The notes under the pieces are model-generated. The model was not told the origin of the DNA and ran no database searches. It worked only from the letters and a program-made list of their open reading frames with translations. The position numbers and the translations under genes were made by a program. From the NCBI GenBank assembly GCA_038325765.1, contig JBBQJI010000016.1, positions 1 to 64,000 on the forward strand: a DNA stretch of 64,000 nucleotides, read 5' to 3'. Positions 23,177 to 34,348 of this stretch are shown here, one piece after another; within the stretch, counting starts at the first letter, position 1, and the number at the start of each line of letters is the position of its first letter. This DNA is from Xiheibacterium sp038325765 (GTDB taxonomy: Bacteria > Myxococcota_A > Polyangia > Nannocystales > Nannocystaceae).

Positions 23177-25456
23177 TCATAGTCCGACGACGGCGGTCGG
23201 CACCGCCAAAAACGGCGTGGCGCCGTCGCCGAGCTGGCCGTCCCCGTCCTCGCCCCAGCACACCGCGTCGCCCGCCTGCCGCCGGCCGCAGCTCAGTGTT
23301 CCCCCAGCCGCGACGTCGCGCACCGAGGACAGTCCCGCGACCGCACCGGGCACCCGGAGCAGGGGGGCGGGCTGGGCTCCGAGCTGGCCGTCGACGTTGC
23401 TGCCCCAGCACACCACGGTGCCGCTGCTGCGGGCCGAGCACACATGGTTGTGTGAGCTCGCGATCGACGTGCTATCGCCGAGGTCGCGCACCGGCACGCG
23501 CGTCGACCAGCTGCTCTCGACGCCGGCGCCGAGTTGACCATGGTTGTTGTTCCCCCAGCACGCGACTTGACCAGTGCGACGGCGCGCGCAGCTGTGGGCA
23601 TCGCCGGTCACGATCTGCGCCGCGTCGTCGACCTTGGCCACCATCACGGGATTCGGTTGCGGCGTCGACAAGGTCGCCCCCGGCGCGCCGTTGCCGAGCT
23701 GCCCGGACGCGTTGCTGCCCCAGCACGTCACCCTACCGGCGCTGCGGATCGCACACGAGTGCCCGCCGCCGGCCGCGATCGCGGTCGCGTCGCGCAGGCC
23801 GGCGACGTCCGTCGGCCCCACCGGTCGCTCGGCGGAGAACACCCCCGCCTGGCCCGTCGCGCTGTCTCCCCAACAGGTCACCTTGCCGCTGCGTCGCCGC
23901 GTGCACGTGTGCGCGCGACCGGCCGCGACCTCGACGGCGTCGGCGATGCCGGTCACGAAGGTTGGCAAGCGCCGGTCGCCGACCTTGCCGTCGCCGAGCT
24001 GCCCTCGACTGCCCTCGCCCCAGCAGGCGACCTTGCCTGCGTCGGTGACGGCGCATGCGTGCTGGAATCCCGCCGCGATCGCGACGACGTTGGCGAGGCT
24101 CGGCACCGCGATCGGTCGGCGACTGCCATCGAGTTTCCCGTTGCCGAGCTGGCCGCTGGCGTTCGCACCCCAGCACGACACCTTGCCGCCGGCCAGCGCA
24201 CAGCCGAAGTCGTGTCCCGCCGCGATCAACGACACGTCGGTCAGATCGCGGACCGGTGACTCGGCCAGCGTCGCGCCCGGGCCGGGCAGGCCCACGCCGA
24301 GCGCGCCGCCGCGGTTGTCACCCCAGCAGCTGACGCGACCGCGGGAGAGCGCACACGTGCGCGACGCAGCCGCGGCGAGATCGGAGACGCCGGCCAGGCG
24401 CGACACCTCGACCGGTGCGGTGCGCGGCGATTGGCTGCCGTCGCCGAGCCGGCCATCGGCGTTGTCGCCCCAACAGGTGACCTTGCCGTCGTCGGTGCGG
24501 GCACAGGTGTGCCGCGCCCCGGCGACGAGCTCGGCCACGCGCGAGACGTCGGGCGTGCGAAGCGAGCTGCTGGCGCCGCCCGGGGTACCGTCGAGCTGTC
24601 CGGCCGTCGCGTCGCCCCAGCAGTTGGCCTTGGCCGCCGCCGTGCGCACGCAGGTGTGCGCCGCCCCGGCCACGATCGATCGCGCGCCGTCGGTGTTGGC
24701 GATGACGCGGGGTTTGGATCCGGACGGGCCGGGGGCGCCGAGCTGCATGCGATCGTTGCGGCCCCAGCACAGCGCGTTGCCCTTGCTGCGCAGCGCGCAG
24801 GTGTGACCGTCCCCGGCCGCGAGTCCCGCGACGTCGGCGACGCCCGCGACCGCGACGGGGGCGACCCACACCGCGCGGCCGTCGTTGCCCTGTTGCCGGT
24901 CGCGGTTGCTGCCCCAGCACACGACGGTGCCCGTGCGCCTCAGCGCGCACACGTGGGCGCGACCGGCGACGAGCTGGCTGACGTCGGTCAAGCCGCGCAC
25001 GGCGACCGGCTTGCTCGCTGCGGCCCGTCCCGGACCGCCGTTGGCATCGCCGAGCTGTCCCTCGTCGTTGCGGCCGAAGCACCACGCACCGCCAGTCTCG
25101 TCGACTGCGCAGGTGAAGCCCGTGCCGGCCACCACCTGGGTCGTCACCGCGAAGTCGTCGGCATCGATCGCGTCGGTGGTGGACTCGAGGGTGCCGTTGC
25201 CGAGCTGGCCGAACGCGTTGCCGCCCCAGCACCGCAGCTGACCGCCTTGGTAGCGTGCGCAGCCGTGATCGCCGCCCAGGGCGATCTCGACGACGGCGCC
25301 GCGCGGCCGCGATGGCCCGCCGCCGCCGCCGCTGCCACCGCGCCCCGACGGAGCGTTGGCGCCAGGGTGGTGCGCCGTGCTGCCCCTGTCGCACCCCGAT
25401 GCCATCAGCGCCAGCACGAACGTCAGGGCGAACAGGAGGGTCGCGCGAGGCAGCAT
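23177..25456 (-). CDS. RCC1-repeat lipoprotein (14 repeats, two predicted seven-bladed propellers)
   Basis: 759 residues from the ATG at 25456. The signal MLPRATLLFALTFVLALMAS is followed by GC. After a Gly-rich linker come 14 repeats of about 50 residues, each with a C-W-G-x-N-x-x-G-Q-L-G-x-G centre (for example RCWGGNAFGQLGNG, TCWGDNADGRLGDG, VCWGSNVDGQLGAQ) preceded by a DGHTCAL-like strand. RCC1 propellers have seven blades, so 14 repeats suggest two propellers. Each repeat has a conserved Cys pair, likely a disulfide, fitting an extracellular protein. A further ATG at 25468 lies within the TATGCT hexamer, so I prefer 25456. Confidence 0.85.
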   Translation of the reverse strand: MLPRATLLFALTFVLALMASGCDRGSTAHHPGANAPSGRGGSGGGGGPSRPRGAVVEIALGGDHGCARYQGGQLRCWGGNAFGQLGNGTLESTTDAIDADDFAVTTQVVAGTGFTCAVDETGGAWCFGRNDEGQLGDANGGPGRAAASKPVAVRGLTDVSQLVAGRAHVCALRRTGTVVCWGSNRDRQQGNDGRAVWVAPVAVAGVADVAGLAAGDGHTCALRSKGNALCWGRNDRMQLGAPGPSGSKPRVIANTDGARSIVAGAAHTCVRTAAAKANCWGDATAGQLDGTPGGASSSLRTPDVSRVAELVAGARHTCARTDDGKVTCWGDNADGRLGDGSQSPRTAPVEVSRLAGVSDLAAAASRTCALSRGRVSCWGDNRGGALGVGLPGPGATLAESPVRDLTDVSLIAAGHDFGCALAGGKVSCWGANASGQLGNGKLDGSRRPIAVPSLANVVAIAAGFQHACAVTDAGKVACWGEGSRGQLGDGKVGDRRLPTFVTGIADAVEVAAGRAHTCTRRRSGKVTCWGDSATGQAGVFSAERPVGPTDVAGLRDATAIAAGGGHSCAIRSAGRVTCWGSNASGQLGNGAPGATLSTPQPNPVMVAKVDDAAQIVTGDAHSCARRRTGQVACWGNNNHGQLGAGVESSWSTRVPVRDLGDSTSIASSHNHVCSARSSGTVVCWGSNVDGQLGAQPAPLLRVPGAVAGLSSVRDVAAGGTLSCGRRQAGDAVCWGEDGDGQLGDGATPFLAVPTAVVGL

Positions 25457-25463
25457 CGCGCGC

Positions 25464-25469
25464 AGCATA
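25464..25469 (-). promoter_or_regulatory. TATGCT candidate -10 for the RCC1 lipoprotein gene
   Basis: Minus-strand TATGCT ends 7 nt before the ATG at 25456, implying a leaderless transcript. Just upstream lies an inverted repeat CCGGCTT-cgccgc-AAGCCGG (25470-25489). Confidence 0.4.
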
Positions 25470-25489
25470 CCGGCTTCGCCGCAAGCCGG
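25470..25489. promoter_or_regulatory. Inverted repeat between divergent RCC1 and FlhB-like genes
   Basis: Perfect 7-bp inverted repeat CCGGCTT / AAGCCGG with a 6-bp centre, immediately upstream of the TATGCT element. Possible operator or hairpin; function inferred from position only. Confidence 0.35.
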
Positions 25490-25539
25490 CGTTCGCCGCC
25501 AGTTGGCGTCGCCGGCCCGGCTTGGTACATGCTGCGGCC

Positions 25540-26192
25540 GTGCCGTCGCCGAGCCCGTCACGCCTGCGCCGCGCCTGGGAGGGCGGCGTGCGCCCCGAGT
25601 CGGCGTGGCTGACGGCGGGGCTCTCGTGCCTCGCCGTGGCCGTCGCGGCGCACGGCGGCCAGGGTTCGATCGCTGCGTTCGCGGAGTCGGTGGGCGCGGC
25701 CGCAGCCGTCGTGCTTCGCAGCCCCGATCCCGACCTCGCCGCCGCTCGTCCGGTGCTCGCGCAGGCCGCCCTTGGCGGGCTGTCGGCGCTGGCGATCCTC
25801 GCGGTCGCAATCGGCGCGGCGGCGGTGCTCGCCGGCGCCGTCCTTGGTCGGCTCGGTCCGGTGCGCCCCGCTGTGGCCCGCGGGCTCGGGGTCAAGCCCG
25901 CGGCTTCGCGCCTGCGGATCGCGATCGGCGGTGCGGTGCTGATCTCGGGGTTGCTCGCGTTCGATCTGCAGCGCCGCGTCGCCGGGGCAGCGCGCGCCGC
26001 CGATGCGAGCGCCGATGCGCTGGCGATCCTGTGGCGCGACTCCGCAATCGCGACACTGCTCGCCGCCGCCGCCGCCATGATTGCGGTCGGCGTGCTCGAG
26101 GCCCTGCAGCAGCGCCGTGACCAGCACGTGGCCTTGATACCGACGCCCGAGCAGGCCGCCGATGAGGCCCGACGCTCGGGGGGCCGTCGCCC

Positions 26193-26196
<4 letters not shown>
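25540..26196 (+). CDS. FlhB/SctU-like membrane domain, lacking the autocleavage domain
   Basis: 218 residues from the GTG at 25540. The start PSPSRLRRAWEGGVRPESAW mirrors the FlhB N-terminus (TPkRLrdAReKGqVarSrEl). Four hydrophobic segments follow. The end reads VGVLEALQQRRDQHVALIPT then PEQAADEARRSGGRRP, matching the FlhB block D..yQr...k.lrMtkqEvkdE.KesEGdP. The protein stops there, so the cytoplasmic domain with the NPTH self-cleavage site is absent. FlhB gates substrate switching in type III export. It overlaps priA by 4 bp and lies 5.6 kb from the FliP/Q/R-like genes. Confidence 0.65.
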
Positions 26197-28724
<2,528 letters not shown>

Positions 28725-28737
28725 ACTGCCGCTGCGC

Positions 28738-30801
28738 GTGGCTGCGGAGGTCCTGATCGTCGGCAATCCGGTGGGGCGGCAGGTGCTGCTCGGGCAGGTG
28801 CGCGCGCTGGGCTATGCGGCGACGGTGGTGCCTGCGACCGGGATCCCGACGGCGCTCGAGACCGAGCTCCCCCGCGTGATCATCGTGTGCCTCGACGACG
28901 TCGATCCGCCGGCGTTCATGGCGACGTTGCGGCGGGCCCACCGCGGCGCCGCGATCCCCGTGACGTTGTGTGGGCGGCTGGTCGACAGCGGCTTCGACCT
29001 CGCCGACGTCCTCGATCTCGGCGCGGATCATTTCCTCGAGGAGCCGGTCGTCGATGAATCGCTCGCCACCGCGCTCGAGGCCCTGGCCGGCCCGCCGCTG
29101 CCGCCGCCCGGCGCCGTGCCGCCTCCGCCCGTGCTGGTGCCGCCCTTCGCCGCGCTCGAGGCCCTCGCCGATTTCGAGCTCGACGACGACGCCGTCAGCG
29201 GCACGTGGCCGACCCAGACCGAGGTGATCGAGGAGCGTGGCACGCGGGTGGTCGCACGCGAGGGCCCGGCCCAGACCGGCGCGATGACCGGGCAGATGCA
29301 GCGCGCGTTCGGCATCCTCGACGCCCGCAGGCGGAGCCCCGAGGAACTCGACGCGGCCATCGGCGAATCGGCTGACGATCTCGACCTCGCCCAGCTCGGG
29401 CTCGACGACGTGCCCGGGGGCGAGATGGGCCGCGGCGAGTCGGCGAGCTCCGGCGCCTACCCCGGCCTCGAAGGTGTGCTCGATCCGGGTGAGTCGCACG
29501 ACCGACTCGAGGTCGCCGAACTGCGGGTGCTCGGGCCGGTGCTGGGCATCGCGAACGCCAGTCCCCACCGTGCGTCGCTCGGTCACCGCGAGACCACGGT
29601 GCTGCTCGAGGACTCGAGCCCGCTCGCGCCGCGCGGGCATCCGGGCCGCCGCGGTGGCACCGGCGAGCTCGGGACCGCGGAGTTCGTCGAGGGCAGCGTG
29701 CCGGTGATGGTCGTCACCGCCGAGCTGCCCGAGCGCCCACGCCGGCGCGTGCCGCTGCCGCTGGAGCACAGCGGCGATCTCGCGGCCGTCGAGGTGCCGC
29801 GGCTGCTCAGTCGCCTGCATCGCGCGGCCTACACCGGCAAGCTCACCCTGATCTCGGGCCGCGTCGAGAAGAGCGTGTGGTGGGACGGCGGCGCGATCGT
29901 GTTCGCGCGCAGCAGCGCGGGCCACGACCGCCTGCTCGACGGCCTGCTGCGCTGCGGCATGCTCACGCGCTCGCAGTACGAAGAGGGCCGCCGCCTCACC
30001 GAGGCAGACGGTCGTCGGGCCGGCCAGGTGCTCGTCGAGGCCGGCTTCCTCAAGCAGGCCGAGATGCTCGGCGCACTCGAGCAGCACCTCGCGCGCATCG
30101 TCGACTCGACGCTGCCGTGGCGCGACGGGACGTGGGTGCTCGAGCCCGACATCGTGTGCGACGAGCCGATCCAACTCACGATGCCGACCGCCGTGCTGCT
30201 GGTCGAGGGCATCCGCCAGCGCATCGAGCCCAGTCGACTGCTCGGGTTGGTCGGCGGTCCGGGGACGCACCCCCGGCTGCGCGACGGCGCGGCCGAGCGC
30301 ACTGCCGCCGTACACGACGTCGCCGCGGGATTGCAGCTGCTGCCCGGCGAGGAGGCGTGGCTGACCAGGTTCGACGGGCGCGCGAGCCTGGGCGAGCTGC
30401 TCGCCCTTTCCGGCGCCGACGAAGCCGAGCTGCTCAACGTCGTCTACGCGCTGCACGTGCTCGAGCTGCTCGAGCTGCCGGGCGAGCCGTTGCCGCTGCC
30501 GCGCGTCGCCGACGATCCAGGCGCCATCGACACCGCGCGGGTGCTTGCGCGCCTCGTGCTCGCGCGCGAGGCCGACTACTTCGCGCTGCTCGGTCTGCCG
30601 CGCGATGCCACCCGCGCCGACGTCCGCGTCGCGTCGGCCGATCTCGATCGCACCTTCGGTGATGGGCGGCTCGAGCCCGCGACCCGGATCGAGCTGGCGG
30701 CCGAGCTCGCCGAGCTGCGCGCGGCGTTGGCCGAGGCCAAGGACGTGCTGTCCGACGACACGCTGCGCAACGCGTATCTCGCCCAGCTCGAGGAACCCTA
30801 G
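28738..30801 (+). CDS. Receiver-like / DUF4388 / J-like regulatory protein
   Basis: 687 residues from the GTG at 28738. Residues 1-115 resemble a receiver domain (EVLIVGNPVGRQVLLGQVRA and IIVCLDDVDPPAFMATLRRA with a candidate Asp). An acidic linker of about 230 residues follows. A PATAN/DUF4388-type domain is at about 345-480 (LLSRLHRAAYTGKLTLISGR; VWWDGGAIVFARS; YEEGRRLTEADGRRAGQVLV). The C-terminus starting EADYFALLGLPRDATRADVR looks like a J domain but lacks HPD. Such proteins serve in gliding and signalling in myxobacteria; the role here is unknown. Confidence 0.75.
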   Translation: MAAEVLIVGNPVGRQVLLGQVRALGYAATVVPATGIPTALETELPRVIIVCLDDVDPPAFMATLRRAHRGAAIPVTLCGRLVDSGFDLADVLDLGADHFLEEPVVDESLATALEALAGPPLPPPGAVPPPPVLVPPFAALEALADFELDDDAVSGTWPTQTEVIEERGTRVVAREGPAQTGAMTGQMQRAFGILDARRRSPEELDAAIGESADDLDLAQLGLDDVPGGEMGRGESASSGAYPGLEGVLDPGESHDRLEVAELRVLGPVLGIANASPHRASLGHRETTVLLEDSSPLAPRGHPGRRGGTGELGTAEFVEGSVPVMVVTAELPERPRRRVPLPLEHSGDLAAVEVPRLLSRLHRAAYTGKLTLISGRVEKSVWWDGGAIVFARSSAGHDRLLDGLLRCGMLTRSQYEEGRRLTEADGRRAGQVLVEAGFLKQAEMLGALEQHLARIVDSTLPWRDGTWVLEPDIVCDEPIQLTMPTAVLLVEGIRQRIEPSRLLGLVGGPGTHPRLRDGAAERTAAVHDVAAGLQLLPGEEAWLTRFDGRASLGELLALSGADEAELLNVVYALHVLELLELPGEPLPLPRVADDPGAIDTARVLARLVLAREADYFALLGLPRDATRADVRVASADLDRTFGDGRLEPATRIELAAELAELRAALAEAKDVLSDDTLRNAYLAQLEEP

Positions 30802-30813
30802 AGGCGATCACCG

Positions 30814-31752
30814 ATGTCCGAGCCCCTGCGTGTCGTGTTCATGGGATCCCCGGACTTCGCGGTGCCGAGCCTCGAGGCCGTGCGACGCCGCTGCGATGTG
30901 CGGGCGGTGGTGTGCCAGCCCGACCGGCCCGCAGGACGTGGGCGCGCCCTGGCGGCGCCGGCGGTGAAGCAAGCCGCGCTGGCGCATGGGCTGCCGGTGA
31001 TCCAGCCGACCAAGATGAAGGACGGGACCCTGCATGCCGCGCTCGCAGAGCTCGAACTCGATCTCGCGGTGGTCGTGGCGTTCGGTCGCATCCTGCCCCC
31101 GGATCTGCTGGCGCTGCCACGCCTGGGCTGCCTCAACGTCCACGCCTCGGTGCTGCCGCGGTGGCGCGGCGCGGCGCCGATCCAGCGGGCAATCCTTGCC
31201 GGCGACACCGAGACCGGCGTGTCGATCATGCAGATGGACACCGGTCTCGACACCGGTCCCGTGCACCGGGTGGTGCGCACCGCGATCGATCCGCACGAGA
31301 CCCAGGGTGAGCTCTTCGTACGGCTGGCGATGCTCGGCGCCGAGGCCCTCGAGGTGTTCCTCGGCGACTTCCCGGCGGTGCCGGTCGCGACGGCGCAGGG
31401 GACCTTTGGCATGACGCTGGCGCCGCCGCTGCGCAAGGACGAGGGCGCCGTGGTGTGGACCCGTGGCGTGCGTGCGCTCGTCGATCACGTGCGCGGCATG
31501 GATCCGTGGCCGACCGCGGTGTGCGAGCGCGCGGGCGAGCCGCTCAAGATCTTCGCGGCGCGGCCTTCGCCCCGCGATGCGAGCGCAGCCGCGCCGGGTG
31601 TCGTGCTCGGCGTCGACGCCGAGGGCCTGCACGTTGCGACGGGCGATGGCGCGATCTGCATCGGCGAGGTGCAGCCCGCCGGCAGGCGCCGCATGTCGGC
31701 GGCGGCGTACGCCGCAGGTCGTCCGTTCGGCGCGGGCGAGCGGCTGGGCTGA
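30814..31752 (+). CDS. fmt: Methionyl-tRNA formyltransferase
   Basis: 312-residue Fmt, which formylates Met-tRNA for initiation using 10-formyl-THF. Motifs: VVFMGSPDFAVPSLEAV, PAGRGRALAAPAVKQAA, the catalytic block LNVHASVLPRWRGAAPIQRA (Asn, His) followed by ETGVSIMQMDTGLDTGPV, with an OB-fold C-terminal domain from about residue 210. def (deformylase) is not adjacent, unlike in many genomes. Confidence 0.97.
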   Translation: MSEPLRVVFMGSPDFAVPSLEAVRRRCDVRAVVCQPDRPAGRGRALAAPAVKQAALAHGLPVIQPTKMKDGTLHAALAELELDLAVVVAFGRILPPDLLALPRLGCLNVHASVLPRWRGAAPIQRAILAGDTETGVSIMQMDTGLDTGPVHRVVRTAIDPHETQGELFVRLAMLGAEALEVFLGDFPAVPVATAQGTFGMTLAPPLRKDEGAVVWTRGVRALVDHVRGMDPWPTAVCERAGEPLKIFAARPSPRDASAAAPGVVLGVDAEGLHVATGDGAICIGEVQPAGRRRMSAAAYAAGRPFGAGERLG

Positions 31753-31987
31753 TGCCTGTGCGTGACGGGATCCCGCGACGCCACGCGGTGGCAGTGGGCT
31801 TCGCCCGCGGCGCCGACGGGGCGAGTCACCGTGCGCCGGCTCTCGCGCGGCTGCACGCGCGCTTCGGCGTAGGCTGCGGTTCGGTGCTAGCCTCCGTCCA
31901 CGGGTCGGTTGCGGTGAACGCGGCGCTCGGGCACCTGGGCCATCGGCCAGCTGCGCAGCAACTCCCCCGCGCAGCAAAGGGCCCGAA
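31753..31987. other. Intergenic region fmt to SUKH-like gene
   Basis: 235 bp. I see no convincing gene, repeat or strong terminator. A TAGCCT hexamer at 31889-31894 could be a -10 for the downstream gene. Confidence 0.5.
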
Positions 31988-32464
31988 GTGCGAGCAGAGT
32001 CACCCCAGCGCGCGCCGGTGCGCGAGATCCGGATCAACGACCTGCTGCTGCCGTCGGCGCTGGTCCGTGCGATCGAGACCCATCGCTGGCGCCGCCCCAC
32101 CGCGTTGGCGCTGCAGCGGGTGTTCCGCGAGAAGCCGAGCGGCGCAGTGTTCCTCGATCTCGCGGGAATGCTCGAGCGCAACGCGACGTGGCGCAGCGAG
32201 ACCAACCCCGCGTACTTCGGACACGCCGACGATCGCAGCCCGCCAGGAGACATCGATCCCCGGTGCTCGCTGGTGATCGGAGAGATCGGCACCGAGCTGC
32301 CGTTCGCCCTCGATTACCGCGGCAACCCCGACGCACCGTCGGTCGTCTACCTGCACTCGGGCGGCGACCGCTGGATCACGGTCGCTCGCCGCGTCGAGGA
32401 TCTGCTCTCGCGCCTCGGGCTCGATGCGGCCTCCTTCGGTCGCTCGCAGGTGTCGCGGCCGTGA
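31988..32464 (+). CDS. SUKH (SMI1/KNR4)-like domain protein
   Basis: 158 residues from a GTG. The C-terminal half reads CSLVIGEIGTELPFALDYRG and NPDAPSVVYLHSGGDRWITV then ARRVEDLLSRLGL, the pattern of SUKH domains (pFalDlR..p..p.VlyldhegGwr.va.sfeefL..l). SUKH proteins often act as immunity proteins, but I see no toxin beside it, so a housekeeping or orphan role is equally possible. No signal peptide. Confidence 0.6.
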   Translation: MRAESPQRAPVREIRINDLLLPSALVRAIETHRWRRPTALALQRVFREKPSGAVFLDLAGMLERNATWRSETNPAYFGHADDRSPPGDIDPRCSLVIGEIGTELPFALDYRGNPDAPSVVYLHSGGDRWITVARRVEDLLSRLGLDAASFGRSQVSRP

Positions 32465-32483
32465 ACCGGTGCAGCAGGTCCGC

Positions 32484-32696
32484 ATGAACGACCTCGACGC
32501 CGCTACGATCGGAGCGCTGGTGACCGAGGCCGCCGCGGAACTCGGCGCCGCCGAGGCCGAGTTGCAGCGCGTGCTGGGCGGCCTGCTCCCGCAGGAGCGC
32601 GCCGACAAGAGCATGATCACCGCCGCGCTGCGCGAGATCCTCGGTCGCGTGTCTGCGGCGCACCAGAAGCTCGAGAAGCTCCGCCCCGGCGCGTGA
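32484..32696 (+). CDS. Small helical hypothetical protein
   Basis: 70 residues: MNDLDAATIGALVTEAAAEL and later LREILGRVSAAHQKLEKLRP, an Ala/Glu/Leu-rich, probably coiled-coil protein. An in-frame GTG at 32469 would add five residues. It lies 19 bp after the SUKH-like gene, so they may be co-transcribed. No family recognised; size and codon use fit a real gene but evidence is limited. Confidence 0.5.
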   Translation: MNDLDAATIGALVTEAAAELGAAEAELQRVLGGLLPQERADKSMITAALREILGRVSAAHQKLEKLRPGA

Positions 32697-32717
32697 CTCT
32701 GGCCTGGCGGCCTGCTC

Positions 32718-34229
32718 TCAGCGCGCGAGCTTGAGGGCGCGGGCCGACGGTGCGACGTCCTCGTCGAACCGCTTGCGCGCCGTCTTGCTGATCGGCGCAC
32801 CGACGCGCTCGGGGCGGGCGGCGTCGCGGCCCAGCGTCCGCAGTGGGTCGACGATCTCGCCGTCCTTGCGCAGCTCGAGCCGCACGCGGTCACTCGGCGT
32901 GCGACCGCTGTGCCCCGCCAACGCGATGATCTGACCCTGGTGCACCCGGGTGCCCGGCTTCGGATCGCCGATGACCCGCAGCAGGTGCCCGTAGCGCACG
33001 CTCGTGCCGTCGTCGAACTGGATCTCGAGGGTTCGCCCGTCGCTGTCGCCGTCGCCGACCGCGACGACCTCACCGTCGCCGAGCGCGACCACCGGCGCGC
33101 CCTCGGGCAGGCGATACACGGCGCCGATGCGCCCCTGGACCACCTCGATGGTCGGCGCGAGCAGACCCCGCGCCTCGGGATCGACCGCGAAGTAGCCGGT
33201 CGGCGAGCGCAGCAGGGTTCGGCGCATCGGCTCGCCCTCGGCGTCGAAGTAGCCGGGCGCGGCGCCCTCGGGCTTGTAGCGGAAGTAGGCGACGCGGGCG
33301 GCGCTGCCGAGGAAGCGCACCGCGAGCACTTGGCCATAGCGATGGAAGCGACGGCCGAGCCAGCGCTTCTCGATCATCACGGAGATGCGATCGCCCGGGC
33401 GCGTCTCGGTGAGGAAGTCGACCTCGCCGGCGAGGGTGCGCGCGACGATGTCGGCGAGCTCCGGCTTCTCCTGGGCCTCGAGCACGGCCTTGCCCAGGTC
33501 GGCGTCCCGGCCGATCTCGAGCGTCACGACCTCGACGTCGGTGCGCAGCGGATGCTGGATGTTGCGCACCGTGAATGGCTCGGCGTCGGCGTCGGTGCGG
33601 CACGCCTGCAAGATGTGACCTTCGGCGAGCTCGATCTCGAGGGCGTGGACGGTGCCGTGGCGATCCATCGCGATGCGCAGCGGCGCACCGCTGCCGCCGA
33701 GCAGCGACAGATCGACGTGGCTGCGGATTCCCGCCTCGATGCTGTCGATCTCATCGCTCGCGATGCCGAGCTGCAACAGGCCCAGCCGCAGCGTGTAGCC
33801 GCCCGACAGCTGCGTCGACAGGCCGAGCAGATCCTCGAGGCCCTCGAAGACGCGCACTGGATCGCCACCGCAGGCCGACTCGGGGGCCGAGGCGTGGGGC
33901 GATAGCGGCCCGCTGCGATCCTCGATCGCGGCCGCGCCCACCGACGACAGCATCGACAGCCCGTTGTCGCCGCGGCCGAAGAACACGTAGCCGTTGATCG
34001 CGGCGAGCAGCCCGAGCACCAAGAGGGTGCGGTTCCGGGTCTTGCGCTCGGCGGGATCGACGGGCGTCCGCGTGCGGGCGCGCGGGGCTCCGTCGACCTT
34101 GCGATTACGCGTGGCCGCGGCTGCGGCGGGCCGGCGGGAGACCTGCCTCTTGCGCTTGGGCGGAGTCGGCAACCCCCTTGGGCTATCAAACCCCGCCGCT
34201 GGCCAGAAAAAACCGGCCAGATTCGCCAT
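32718..34229 (-). CDS. Membrane-anchored degenerate M23 (LytM-like) peptidase-fold protein
   Basis: 503 residues from an ATG at 34229; a TTG at 34172 with a TAGCCC hexamer 7 nt upstream could be the true start. A basic N-terminus precedes one membrane helix (TLLVLGLLAAINGYVFFG, about residues 68-85). A periplasmic domain contains SYND-like blocks, then a LytM fold (VVALGDGEVVAVGDGDSDGR, SVRYGHLLRVIGDPKPGTRV, HQGQIIALAGHSGRTPSDRV). The HxxxD ligands that should precede it are missing and the usual HLHFE is RVRLE, so zinc binding is lost. This resembles the inactive activator M23 proteins (EnvC/NlpD type). Confidence 0.8.
   Translation of the reverse strand: MANLAGFFWPAAGFDSPRGLPTPPKRKRQVSRRPAAAAATRNRKVDGAPRARTRTPVDPAERKTRNRTLLVLGLLAAINGYVFFGRGDNGLSMLSSVGAAAIEDRSGPLSPHASAPESACGGDPVRVFEGLEDLLGLSTQLSGGYTLRLGLLQLGIASDEIDSIEAGIRSHVDLSLLGGSGAPLRIAMDRHGTVHALEIELAEGHILQACRTDADAEPFTVRNIQHPLRTDVEVVTLEIGRDADLGKAVLEAQEKPELADIVARTLAGEVDFLTETRPGDRISVMIEKRWLGRRFHRYGQVLAVRFLGSAARVAYFRYKPEGAAPGYFDAEGEPMRRTLLRSPTGYFAVDPEARGLLAPTIEVVQGRIGAVYRLPEGAPVVALGDGEVVAVGDGDSDGRTLEIQFDDGTSVRYGHLLRVIGDPKPGTRVHQGQIIALAGHSGRTPSDRVRLELRKDGEIVDPLRTLGRDAARPERVGAPISKTARKRFDEDVAPSARALKLAR
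34199..34220. other. Inverted repeat at the 5' end of the M23-like gene
   Basis: CTGGCC-agaaaaaacc-GGCCAG, 6-bp stem with an A-rich (T-rich on minus) 10-nt centre. If the M23-like gene starts at TTG 34172 this lies upstream as a possible operator; if it starts at ATG 34229 it is coding. Confidence 0.3.
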
Positions 34230-34348
34230 GCGCCCGCGACGCTACGGGGCCTGGGTGCGCGCCGATTCGCCCGTTGTCCGCTGCCGTGGCGCGCCCCGCG
34301 TGTCGCCGGCGTCGGGGCGTTCGTCGGGGCGTGTTATCCCCTGGGCAC

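Noticed and set aside
23534..24806. Long plus-strand frames opposite the RCC1 gene
   Set aside because: They are antisense to a repetitive protein with clear RCC1 motifs; low-complexity translation and no family match.
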